Source of the DNA: an uncultured Bacteroidales bacterium
Lineage (GTDB): Bacteria; Bacteroidota; Bacteroidia; Bacteroidales; UBA932
Assembly (NCBI GenBank): GCA_944322585.1
Contig: CALUPB010000007.1
Span: 1 to 64,000 of the forward strand
Reading direction: 5' to 3'
DNA: 64,000 nt
Part shown: positions 1-6,901 of the stretch, piece after piece
Position numbering within the stretch: the first letter of the stretch is position 1
Layout of the letters: each line of letters starts with the position of its first letter
Made by a program: the position numbers and the translations under genes
The notes under the pieces: model-generated
Seen by the model: the letters and a program-made list of their open reading frames with translations, nothing else
What the model was told of the DNA's origin: nothing
Databases searched by the model: none

Positions 1-10
1 GAGTACAAAG

Positions 11-50
11 AAAGGCTCCTAATCATCTGATTAAGAGCCTTTTAATTTTT
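11..50 (+). terminator. Rho-independent terminator-like hairpin at window edge
   Basis: Eight paired bases (AAAGGCTC at 11-18 with GAGCCTTT at 35-42) are followed by a T-rich tract to 50. It would end a transcript entering from left of the window. What that gene is cannot be seen. Confidence 0.6.
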
Positions 51-56
51 ATCAGA

Positions 57-77
57 GTGTACTAAAGGTGTACTATT
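57..77 (+). repeat. Left copy of 21-bp element-end direct repeat
   Basis: It matches 8185-8205 at 20 of 21 positions. The unit itself holds two copies of GTGTACTA ten bases apart. Weak similarity continues past the repeat as an A-rich tract, so it may be an integrase arm-binding site or an att repeat. Confidence 0.65.
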
Positions 78-447
78 CCTCGAAAAATAGGAAAAGATAG
101 TCAAAAATCAAGTAAAAGTTCATTAGGATTGAAGCCTTTGCGAATGCAAAATTACAGGACAAATATAGTTTCTTTTGCATAACAGTAATGACCATCCAAA
201 AAAGTCTGGCAGAACTGCCACACTTGCTACACTACCTACATCAGTTCTTCTTGACACCTCACTGCCTGTTTGCTATGACTCAACACTCCGCTCTTGCAAT
301 GACCAATGCCATCCCGGTTTTTTTGTCGGTTTTTAGGAGCGTAGCGGGATTTCAACTGCCTGCGGATATAACTTCACGAGCGAGGGTATAATATCGGTAA
401 ACTGCTCCGGTTTTGACCTGTAATGACATAATGCCTGTGCAAAGCGG
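78..447. other. Left-end non-coding stretch of the element
   Basis: No convincing gene. The only open frame of note (188-391, plus) has no recognisable content. A TATATTTG match to the Bacteroidota -7 box reads on the minus strand near 160-170, pointing out of the element. Nothing else could be assigned. Confidence 0.4.
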
Positions 448-651
448 TCAATCCTCAACAGGTTGGCCATCCATCACCCACGCTTCAAAAGCCTTAATTT
501 CTTCAAGTTCCTCCGGTGTGGCATCATTAGGGATGTCAAAACTTACAGGTAGACCCCGTTTCAGCCTGTCTTGCGCAATACGCTTCATTTCACGGTTAAA
601 CTCGGATGCCCCGAAGTCATACGCCTTTTCGATGTTTTTGTCCTTGGTCAT
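448..651 (-). CDS. Small acidic protein, unknown
   Basis: A 67-residue acidic soluble protein with no signal peptide or membrane segment. Its C-terminus reads AFEAWVMDGQPVED. The motif aromatic-x-x-W-x-x-DGQP recurs in the neighbouring 108-residue protein (EYDNWMNDGQPIPI), so the two are probably related in that stretch. The ATG at 651 overlaps an upstream in-frame stop as ATGA, a coupling arrangement with the fragment at 648-707. It is the last gene of the minus-strand cargo end. I do not recognise a family. Its function is unknown. Confidence 0.6.
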   Translation of the reverse strand: MTKDKNIEKAYDFGASEFNREMKRIAQDRLKRGLPVSFDIPNDATPEELEEIKAFEAWVMDGQPVED

Positions 652-707
652 AGTTTCATCTCGTTTCCATAGCCCTCTTGGTAATCAATAAACGGTATAT
701 AATGACC
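648..707 (-). pseudogene. Duplicated coding tail (EGYGNE), probable gene remnant
   Basis: On the minus strand this reads GHYIPFIDYQEGYGNEMKL then stop. The last residues repeat the C-terminus of the adjacent 108-residue protein (EGYGNEVRL), and the DNA shows the same 21-bp match (around 660-680 and 719-741). No start codon precedes it in frame. It looks like the tail of a lost paralogue. A role as a short translated lead-in for the next ATG is also possible. Confidence 0.4.
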
Positions 708-1033
708 TACAGTCTTACCTCGTTTCCATAGCCCTCCTTGATGAGTTCCTCGACGGAGTAGCAGCAGTGAATGTGAGCCTTCACCTTGCCCCACACCTTT
801 TTCTGTATGTCGAAGAAGTCACGGTCGTTCCTAATAGGAATTGGCTGACCGTCGTTCATCCAATTGTCATATTCCTTCAAAAAGGTGATATCATTGAAAT
901 CCTCAGCGTATATCTCGGCATCCCTCGAACGCCCACCATCACGCTGGTAGCGATACTTGGTTAGGTAGTCATTAAGACTGTGCCCCTGTTCAAAGCCAAG
1001 GGACTTCATTACGGTTTCCTCTTTTCTTTTCAT
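707..1033 (-). CDS. Small accessory protein with W-x-x-DGQP motif, unknown
   Basis: 108 residues as drawn, or 100 if translation begins at the internal MKSLGF. Hydrophilic, with no membrane segment. It shares the W-x-x-DGQP motif with the 67-residue protein downstream and ends in EGYGNEVRL, a tail seen again just after its stop. It lies between the HD hydrolase gene and the other small protein, all on the minus strand with short gaps, so one transcript is likely. I recognise no family and assign no function. Confidence 0.55.
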   Translation of the reverse strand: MKRKEETVMKSLGFEQGHSLNDYLTKYRYQRDGGRSRDAEIYAEDFNDITFLKEYDNWMNDGQPIPIRNDRDFFDIQKKVWGKVKAHIHCCYSVEELIKEGYGNEVRL

Positions 1034-1044
1034 GGTATGTGTAT

Positions 1045-1524
1045 TCAGAATGTCAGTCCGTCATACAGCGGTATATACCCGAAAATGTTCAATGCCTTTT
1101 GGTGCTTCTCGTTGATTTTGGAAAGGCGTTCCGCCCTTTCCGTGTCGTTAAGTTCCTTTGCCCTCTTGTACGACTTCCTGCCACGGTCAAAATTGTGTTT
1201 CAAGTCGTTGATTTTCGTATGAATAGCCGTGTAGTTACCGGAGTGGGCTATCCTGTACACATACTCGAAGTAGTCCGTTCCCTTGTCGTGGGTCAGCAGT
1301 TCCAATGCTGCAAGCACTTCTTCGTCCACACCTTTGCTACGGAGGTCATCAATCGTCAAATCCGAGTCCTCGATGACATCGTGCAGGAAACCTGCCTTGA
1401 TTTCAGCGTCATTGCTGCCCATAATACCGACTGCAATAGGATGCAGGATAGCAGGTTTGCCGTCCAAATCCTTTTGCCCTTTGTGTGCATCAAGCGCAAT
1501 CTGCAATGTTTCTTCTATCGTCAT
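1045..1524 (-). CDS. RSH-type HD hydrolase (small alarmone hydrolase-like)
   Basis: About 159 residues from MTIEETLQIA. I prefer this start to the ATG 14 codons upstream because family members begin close to it. Visible HD-fold motifs, in order: an early histidine (ILHPIAVG), HD with a following ED (FLHDVIEDSDLT), THDKGTD, and a late metal-site segment (KINDLKHNFD). This pattern matches the (p)ppGpp hydrolase half of SpoT and stand-alone SAH or MESH1 enzymes. No synthetase, TGS or ACT domain follows. As a lone hydrolase in a mobile element it could clear alarmones made by a host effector or a toxSAS toxin, or act on another nucleotide. That role is inference. Confidence 0.8.
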   Translation of the reverse strand: MTIEETLQIALDAHKGQKDLDGKPAILHPIAVGIMGSNDAEIKAGFLHDVIEDSDLTIDDLRSKGVDEEVLAALELLTHDKGTDYFEYVYRIAHSGNYTAIHTKINDLKHNFDRGRKSYKRAKELNDTERAERLSKINEKHQKALNIFGYIPLYDGLTF

Positions 1525-1725
1525 ATTTTTGCTGTTTAATACTGTTTCCGAAATGACACGGTACAAATTTATCGTTTATATGTACCAAAACACAGTACAA
1601 GCGAGAAATAATAAGGGACTGACCTATCACAAGCCAGCCCCTCAACTAAATTTGCGTTATGAAAACACTTACTGACAGAACAAAGGTATAAAACCCTTTG
1701 CGAATATCCCGGAGTCAGTTCTTGT

Positions 1726-2016
1726 CTATGAGAGCAAGACATCTGTTATGTCTTTGCCCTGTTCTTCTTTTGCGACTTCGATGTTTTCGCCCCTTCGCCA
1801 TGCTTCTTCCTCTATAATACGCTTTTTACGGTGCTCGTCCGTTTCACCTTGCATATAGATGACGAGCAATAAAATTACAGGAGTTCCAAAGATAGCGAGA
1901 AACAAATATCCGACATTACTATAACCCATCCTTTTTGCATACTGATTGGATGCGACTATAAGCCACACATATATGAAAAGGATGCCAATCCATAAAAGAG
2001 ATACTAAACCTGCCAT
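1726..2016 (-). CDS. Small membrane protein, two TM helices
   Basis: 96 residues. Two hydrophobic helices (about 4-22 and 35-54) are followed by a charged cytoplasmic tail rich in E, K and R. The arrangement resembles two-helix phospholipase D-nuclease N-terminal or superinfection-immunity-like membrane proteins, but no decisive motif is present. It lies five bases from a second small membrane protein and in the same orientation, so the pair is probably co-expressed as element cargo. Function unknown. Confidence 0.6.
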   Translation of the reverse strand: MAGLVSLLWIGILFIYVWLIVASNQYAKRMGYSNVGYLFLAIFGTPVILLLVIYMQGETDEHRKKRIIEEEAWRRGENIEVAKEEQGKDITDVLLS

Positions 2017-2021
2017 ATCCG

Positions 2022-2219
2022 TTATTTTTTAGTCTTTTGTTGTTTGCTGAACAGAGTCCAGAAAAATATTGCACCTGCCGTTAAAGGGAGTGCCAATAAT
2101 GCAGCCGATACCCAATATGTCCAATTACTATTGTTAATAATCAGTTGGGCAACTGCCACCCACCTATCTACTGCAGATATGGAAAACATAATTGCCGCAA
2201 AAAGTGTTACACCTTTCAT
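2022..2219 (-). CDS. Small membrane protein, two TM helices
   Basis: 65 residues with two hydrophobic stretches (roughly 3-28 and 34-56) and a lysine-rich C-terminus, which predicts a cytoplasmic tail. It sits 12 bases from the Nmad2 gene upstream and 5 bases from the membrane protein downstream. No family recognised. Within the cargo set it could be a membrane effector or immunity partner, but nothing in the sequence proves it. Confidence 0.55.
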   Translation of the reverse strand: MKGVTLFAAIMFSISAVDRWVAVAQLIINNSNWTYWVSAALLALPLTAGAIFFWTLFSKQQKTKK

Positions 2220-2231
2220 TTCATTATTGTT

Positions 2232-2807
2232 TTATAGGTTTTTACAAAGTGACGAATGAGCCTTGACAAAAGCTATAAACTCAGACGGGTCTACTGTCTT
2301 GACTCCGTAACTGCTTTGGCATTTAGGGACATTCGGACGGGCTTTATGCGGCACCTCCAACGGAGAGTCCGCTCCGAAGAAGTAGTACTCATCACATATT
2401 AGGACAAAGCCACCGTTGAGGTCTTTGCCGATTTTTACCGTGTCTGTCGGTCTGCGATAGACGCTTTCCACAAGACGCAGTCCGTCAGGGGATGAACTGT
2501 CGGGACAATAGATGTTGTCCCCGTGAGTCGATTTTTCGTCCACATTTGACGGGCGTTTCATCGGGAACCTGTCCCAATACTCCGCAACAGGGATTTTGTC
2601 TGTGACCCTGGCAAGATATATGAGCCGTTCTTCGCCCGGAGGTGTGGATGTGGCAGTCTTGCGTGATGTCCACCCTGCTATCCAGTTTCCTATCTTGGTG
2701 TTCTGCCGCATCTTGCTCATACAAGTGGCAAGAGTAAGGGCACCGAAATACGGATTGGGTGCGAAGCCATTATCGTGGGACATCTTGTAACTGTAAAGTA
2801 GTTCCAT
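2232..2807 (-). CDS. Nmad2-type nucleotide-modification-associated protein
   Basis: 191 residues. The opening (LYSYKMSHDNGFAPNPYFG, TLATCMSKMRQ, IGNWIAGW), the central LIYLARVTDKI with an EYW segment, and GDNIYCPD follow the pattern I know from nucleotide modification associated domain 2. That family occurs in phages and mobile islands and is linked by gene neighbourhood to DNA base modification. Its own reaction has not been settled as far as I know. The whole length is one domain with no membrane segment. Upstream lies a ~170-base structured non-coding region that probably forms its leader. A base-modification or counter-defence role is inference from the family. Confidence 0.7.
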   Translation of the reverse strand: MELLYSYKMSHDNGFAPNPYFGALTLATCMSKMRQNTKIGNWIAGWTSRKTATSTPPGEERLIYLARVTDKIPVAEYWDRFPMKRPSNVDEKSTHGDNIYCPDSSSPDGLRLVESVYRRPTDTVKIGKDLNGGFVLICDEYYFFGADSPLEVPHKARPNVPKCQSSYGVKTVDPSEFIAFVKAHSSLCKNL

Positions 2808-2826
2808 TGGCTATCAGTTTGTTCCT

Positions 2827-2981
2827 TGCAGCCGACAGGAATGGTTACTATACAAAGAAAGTGGGCTGCAGTCCGCATTTTGTTAGGTGTCGCCAAACCC
2901 CTGTGCATACGCAGACAAGCAACCCACAATAAGCGAGTTACCTGTGCCTCGTATGCTGTTATAAAGTTGGCGACTTTAACA
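2827..2981 (-). ncRNA. Highly structured non-coding region upstream of Nmad2 gene
   Basis: Three inverted pairs lie in 155 bases: TGCAGCC (2827-2833) with GGCTGCA (2864-2870); TGTTA plus GTCGCCAA (2881-2885, 2889-2896) with TTGGCGAC plus TAACA (2967-2974, 2977-2981); and, nested inside, GCATACG (2905-2911) with CGTATGC (2950-2956). No real ORF fits. It would be transcribed as the leader of the Nmad2 gene or as a separate RNA, or act as a DNA site. The strand and the RNA nature are inference. Confidence 0.35.
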
Positions 2982-3170
2982 AAATAAGGCACTTCTTTTT
3001 TCAGTATGTCATTACCCCTAAAGGCACAACAAATATAGGGAAAGATTTTTCGACGAGCAATTATTATTCGGGGAATGTTACCGATTTTCAGATACATTCG
3101 GGCTGCATATAGGGAACGGAGGACTGCATACACTCCACGGAAAGTGTCGAGGAATTATGAGCATTCCAAA

Positions 3171-3200
3171 ATTATCTACATTTCATTCATTATCTACATT
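3171..3200 (+). repeat. Two iteron-like direct repeats
   Basis: ATTATCTACATT occurs at 3171-3182 and again at 3189-3200, an 18-bp period, inside AT-rich DNA beside the primase and helicase genes. This is iteron-like, although only two exact copies are visible. Confidence 0.5.
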
Positions 3201-3246
3201 CATCGTGGCATTGTGACACCGACCATTTCACTCCAATAATACAGAA

Positions 3247-3296
3247 AGAGCGCAGGTCGGGATTTTTGCCGATTTTAAGGCAACGACCTGCGCTCT
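3247..3296 (-). terminator. Nested 13+5 bp palindrome after the primase-like gene
   Basis: A perfect 13-bp arm (AGAGCGCAGGTCG at 3247-3259 with its complement at 3284-3296) encloses a second stem, TTGCC (3266-3270) with GGCAA (3279-3283). It follows the stop of the Toprim gene by 36 bases, so termination is one reading. There is no clean U-run on the minus strand, so an origin or protein-binding site is equally possible. Confidence 0.45.
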
Positions 3297-3332
3297 GCGG
3301 AACATTATATCGGACATGGGGCGTTGCTGCCT

Positions 3333-4316
3333 TTAATCGTTCGTTAGAGGATAAAGGCCGTCTTTTGCAAGTTGATATGTGTTATCTTCCTGCTCTTTCA
3401 AGTCTATGAGGTAGTCTGCAATGTCCAAACCCTCCTGCTTCTCCTCGTCAGTTGCTGTCTTTTCAAGGATGTCTGACACTTTTACAGAAAAACCGACTCT
3501 CTTGGCGATATGCTCAATAATGAATTTCCACCTGCCATACGCCCCCAAATCGGGGAACACAATTATTTTCCTGCCTTTGAGGCATCCGCATATACACTCT
3601 TTGAGGTTCTGTTTGCCACCCGTGGCAAGCCAAATGTTATCAGGCAGGAGAGCAGAGCATATTACAGCCGTCTTTTCACTTTCGACAAGGCAGACAGTTG
3701 CATTAGGAGTGCCAGGCAACAGATGCTCTCCGAACAGGCATTGGACCAATTCCCAATCAAACGGTAATATATTGTCTTTCTTCAAACGGCTGTGTACCCA
3801 ATCTACAGGCTTCTCCAAATCCTTTCTTCTATGCCCCGTTTCCGGATTATACTGCATAATCTTCCCAGTATGCACTACCTTTTGTGTGTCTATCTGCCAG
3901 AAGATTACGGAGCCGTCCTTTGCCGCACCTATCCTATAGGTGGTTATCAGGCGTTCTATAATATCGGCATCAAACAGATTTCTCAAAAACCTGATAAAAT
4001 TCGACCTGTCTGACTGTGACCTGTCCACATATCTGCTGTCTATGCCGAAAAAATTCCTTGGCCTTTGTTGTTCTTCGTGCATCATAGTTCTTCCTTTTTC
4101 AATATACTTTGACTTTTCTTCCGGATTATCATCGAAGAACTCCCGTGGCGGATAGTGGTATCCGCATTTGTCCTCCCTGTCGCATCTGCCGACCTCATCC
4201 GACAGATATTCTCCGGTTTCATTGTCGATATACCGGACAAATGTATTCTGTCCGCAACTCGGGCATTGGTGTTTGGAGCCCCTATAAGGCTCCAAACTGA
4301 AACGAAATTCAGCCAT
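3333..4316 (-). CDS. Zinc-ribbon/Toprim primase-like protein (DUF6371-type)
   Basis: 327 residues from MAEFRFSLEPYRG. This start overlaps the helicase stop by eight bases and precedes the zinc ribbon directly. Residues ~17-60 hold a four-cysteine ribbon (CPSCG then CDREDKCGYHYPP). The C-terminal half has Toprim features: an acidic VESEKTA strand, a GGKQNL turn and a VFPDLGAYGRW segment carrying the second acidic position. This matches the primase-like partner found beside SF3 helicases in Bacteroidales elements. It would make primers, or work with the helicase, during autonomous replication of the excised element. Catalytic competence is not shown. Confidence 0.75.
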   Translation of the reverse strand: MAEFRFSLEPYRGSKHQCPSCGQNTFVRYIDNETGEYLSDEVGRCDREDKCGYHYPPREFFDDNPEEKSKYIEKGRTMMHEEQQRPRNFFGIDSRYVDRSQSDRSNFIRFLRNLFDADIIERLITTYRIGAAKDGSVIFWQIDTQKVVHTGKIMQYNPETGHRRKDLEKPVDWVHSRLKKDNILPFDWELVQCLFGEHLLPGTPNATVCLVESEKTAVICSALLPDNIWLATGGKQNLKECICGCLKGRKIIVFPDLGAYGRWKFIIEHIAKRVGFSVKVSDILEKTATDEEKQEGLDIADYLIDLKEQEDNTYQLAKDGLYPLTND

Positions 4317-5802
4317 TGCTACCTCCTTTCTCAATAAAAAATGTTGTAGCAGCAGCAACTCGCCCTTTCTTAAACCCGAAATCTTTTTCAAGCCTGTCTG
4401 ACGTTTTCTTGTATGTCTCAGGACTGTCCCCTATACTGCGGCAGTATTGTCTGTATTCACAGTAAAACTCCTTGAGCAGCATTTGTTTCTCACCCTTGAC
4501 ATACCCTCCATAGGTCAAGAACTGTAACAGCGTATCGGACTGCATCATAAACTCGTCCAACTGTTTCCGCATGATTTCCGACTCCGTGAAGTGTTTATTC
4601 TTCAGCAGACGTTTCAACCCTGCCAGACACCAATTAAAAACTCCCGGCAAATCCGTCTCGATTATCTTCTTCGCCAAATCCGGGTCTCTTTCTTCCTCCG
4701 GCACTGTGAAGTTGAATGGGATGATTAAAAGACGCCTTTTGAATGCTTCGGTATTTTTCACTCCTTTAGGGAAATCATTCGCATTGAACATCATCTTGGC
4801 ATAATCCCTAATCGTAACAGGCTCCTTATAGATTTTTCGCACGACTATTGGCTCTATGCTTACGAGTTTCTTGAAAATGTCGGAAGTAATCTTACCGCTC
4901 ATTTCGGAAGAGTAATTCAACAGTCTATCTGCAATATAAGCCCTGTATCGGCTATCTTCGCCCATAAGTTCATCAAGAGAATAGGTGCTGACATTCTCCT
5001 CTCCGAGCATGGCATAGACAATGTCAAACATCACTGATTTTCCGTTCGCCCCACTCCCGTACAGCACGAGGGCTTTCTCCAACTTCAAGGAATGTATGAA
5101 CACATACCCAAGGAACTCGGAAAGCGCATCTTGGCATCCTTTATCCGGCAGCACCCTGTAGAGGTACTGCTCGAATAGAGGGGCAGTCGCATTCTCGTCA
5201 TACGCAAACGGGAGTTCGTATTTCAGCATATCATCCGGAGACCACGGACGCAGTTTCTGCTCGACATCTGAAATTTCAAATGTCCCGTTAGTGAAGTTTA
5301 TGAGTGTCTTATCCGTTTTGACCTCTTGCCTGAAGGCTTCCGACACGAACTGTTTATACAGTTCTTCTTTCATCTTATAATGCTTTGCATCTGCTGCATC
5401 ATAACCCATAGCGAGTAATGCCCGTGAAAGAAAATACTGAAATTCAGCGAAATCCTGCTGTTCCCAAAAATGACCGTTGTACATATATAGCAGACCATTA
5501 TGGACACATATATCGCTGGCGTGTTCCTTTGCGACCTCTATAATCTTATCAATAAGACAGACTACAGCCTTTTTCTGCACAACCTTACCGTTTGGGTCTT
5601 CAAATACTCCTAAATCCTTGTAGTTGATGCCCTCAAAATTAGGCAACAAATCTGAAAGTTTATGCCGTTTTATCGGCATAATGTCAGGAGTGTCAGGACA
5701 GGTGTCTTCAAGAATTCCCTGTTTTTTTACATCTGCTACACTTTCCAAACAACCTATCTCTTTTTCGAGGTCGTGTAAAAACATACTGTCAATGTGTTTC
5801 AT
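4309..5802 (-). CDS. SF3 replicative helicase, D5/P4 family
   Basis: 497 residues. A D5_N-like region (about 100-230) leads to the superfamily 3 core with a clear Walker A, GSGANGKS, a Walker B-like LLNYSSEM, sensor motif MMFNANDFP with RRLLIIPF, and a winged C-terminal part. This is the helicase half of the phage/plasmid P4-type primase family and would unwind the element's origin. The separate zinc-ribbon/Toprim gene just downstream probably supplies priming. The start overlaps the upstream HTH gene as ATGA (5799-5802), so the three genes are translationally linked. Confidence 0.88.
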   Translation of the reverse strand: MKHIDSMFLHDLEKEIGCLESVADVKKQGILEDTCPDTPDIMPIKRHKLSDLLPNFEGINYKDLGVFEDPNGKVVQKKAVVCLIDKIIEVAKEHASDICVHNGLLYMYNGHFWEQQDFAEFQYFLSRALLAMGYDAADAKHYKMKEELYKQFVSEAFRQEVKTDKTLINFTNGTFEISDVEQKLRPWSPDDMLKYELPFAYDENATAPLFEQYLYRVLPDKGCQDALSEFLGYVFIHSLKLEKALVLYGSGANGKSVMFDIVYAMLGEENVSTYSLDELMGEDSRYRAYIADRLLNYSSEMSGKITSDIFKKLVSIEPIVVRKIYKEPVTIRDYAKMMFNANDFPKGVKNTEAFKRRLLIIPFNFTVPEEERDPDLAKKIIETDLPGVFNWCLAGLKRLLKNKHFTESEIMRKQLDEFMMQSDTLLQFLTYGGYVKGEKQMLLKEFYCEYRQYCRSIGDSPETYKKTSDRLEKDFGFKKGRVAAATTFFIEKGGSNG

Positions 5803-6122
5803 AATGCACCTCCTTTTCTGTCTGCTACATTATGTGTATTGTGTACATTATGTAGCAAATTATCGCGACTTGCAATTTTTCTGTTACCCATGCAGTAAGA
5901 CTGTGCCATTTCTGACACCTCTTCTTCTGTCCTGACGGGATTGCTCCGCAGGATGGCATCGAGTGCTTCCCTCTCAAAATATATCTTCTTCCCGAAAGGA
6001 CGGGTGTAAGGTATCATCTTGAGATGTGTCAGTTTGTAGAGATAACTCATCGTTATCCCCATATACTCTGCTGCTTCTTCGGCAGTCATAAATGGCTTGT
6101 TATGCTTGTTCTCTGTCTCCAT
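5799..6122 (-). CDS. Excisionase/AlpA-like helix-turn-helix protein
   Basis: 107 residues. Residues ~12-60 (MTAEEAAEYMGITMSYLYKL, then PYTRPFGKKIYFERE) form the MerR-like winged HTH typical of excisionase and AlpA family proteins. The remaining ~45 residues are polar. Such proteins bend DNA at att sites or switch on the integration/replication operon. Here it leads the replication genes and follows a 46-base nested palindrome at 6214-6259, a natural candidate for its operator. The overlap with the helicase start is four bases. Confidence 0.8.
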   Translation of the reverse strand: METENKHNKPFMTAEEAAEYMGITMSYLYKLTHLKMIPYTRPFGKKIYFEREALDAILRSNPVRTEEEVSEMAQSYCMGNRKIASRDNLLHNVHNTHNVADRKGGAL

Positions 6123-6213
6123 AACCTTTTTTATTTAATTATTAAACTTTCAGTGTGGCCCGCTGTACATTATCCCTAAGGACAGTGGCAAAGGTATGGA
6201 GGTAATAAACAGC

Positions 6214-6259
6214 GAGCCTACTACATTGCTACTATCATAGTAGCGAACATAGTAGGCTC
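6214..6259 (-). promoter_or_regulatory. Nested palindrome upstream of the HTH gene
   Basis: Outer arms GAGCCTACTA (6214-6223) and TAGTAGGCTC (6250-6259) are perfect. Inner arms GCTACTA (6228-6234) and TAGTAGC (6238-6244) have a three-base loop, and CTACTA recurs in all arms. No U-run follows on the minus strand, which favours an operator, xis-binding site or single-strand origin over a terminator. Confidence 0.5.
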
Positions 6260-6284
6260 AAAAACTTAATTATTTAATTACTGT

Positions 6285-6881
6285 CTACTTAAACTTATTG
6301 CTCGGTATGCCATTCGGGAACTCTTCTTTGAATAATTTATCAATAGCATCTTTTCGTTTTTGTGCTATGTTTATTTCTGCCACTTGACCAAGACGAGGAG
6401 AGTTCCATAATATACCAAATGTTTTCCAAGGGGTATCAATACCCAAGAGTATGCTTACCGCCATAGCAAAATACTTCTTTTCTCCTTGTGTCATTTTCTT
6501 AACACTATAATCTGAATATAAATAGCCTGCTTTAACACCCTTATTCATTAACGATTTTCCTTTCTTCGTAAATAATACCTGTAATTCTGGGCAATCCGAG
6601 TCGTATGTATTTACCTGTAACATTGACTGTACTTGCTTGATACAATCTTGTATTCGTAGATTTAGACAAGGGTCTTTTACAAATCGTGCGTAATAGGACA
6701 ATTCCAGTAGCATATTTTCATACTGTTGTTTGATGCTATCTGCAATTCTTTGCTTTTCGATGCCCCGGTTTTCTTTCAGAAAGTCACTAATGGTTACAAC
6801 CCGTTCTCTCATTTCTTCATTTGAAAGCAACCTGTCTGCTACTAAAGTATTTTTCCACTTTTTAATTATCGGCGGTTCCAT
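6285..6881 (-). CDS. Unknown element protein between int and HTH gene
   Basis: 198 residues, basic and largely helical by eye. Residues 25-95 are rich in charged heptad-like stretches and the C-terminal part reads MAVSILLGIDTPWKTFGILW. It has no signal peptide or metal motif. It starts 20 bases after the integrase stop and in the same direction, so co-transcription with int is likely. Position and basic character would suit a DNA-binding accessory or replication-initiation protein, but I recognise no family. Confidence 0.6.
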   Translation of the reverse strand: MEPPIIKKWKNTLVADRLLSNEEMRERVVTISDFLKENRGIEKQRIADSIKQQYENMLLELSYYARFVKDPCLNLRIQDCIKQVQSMLQVNTYDSDCPELQVLFTKKGKSLMNKGVKAGYLYSDYSVKKMTQGEKKYFAMAVSILLGIDTPWKTFGILWNSPRLGQVAEINIAQKRKDAIDKLFKEEFPNGIPSNKFK

Positions 6882-6901
6882 TGCTACTGCATTTTATATA
6901 G

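Larger units (their letters stand above)
2982..3332. other. Non-coding gap, candidate origin region
   Basis: No gene is supported here. It holds two copies of ATTATCTACATT (3171-3182, 3189-3200) in AT-rich DNA and a large nested palindrome (3247-3296), next to the replication genes. A replication origin, mobilisation site or operator is plausible. Confidence 0.4.

Noticed and set aside
1-56. att core match between the left edge and the sequence around 8328
   Set aside because: GTACA plus scattered matches were noticed but are too short and imperfect to support a crossover site.
188-391. 67-residue plus-strand ORF at the element's left end
   Set aside because: No recognisable content, no promoter box or ribosome site, and against the direction of all neighbouring genes.
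2881-2981. Possible integron attC site
   Set aside because: The GTTA and TAAC ends occur in the wrong order for attC core sites and no integron integrase is present.
2717-3133. 138-residue minus-strand ORF across the structured region
   Set aside because: It overlaps the start of the Nmad2 gene, has cysteine- and aromatic-rich non-protein-like composition, and its sequence is explained by the inverted repeats.
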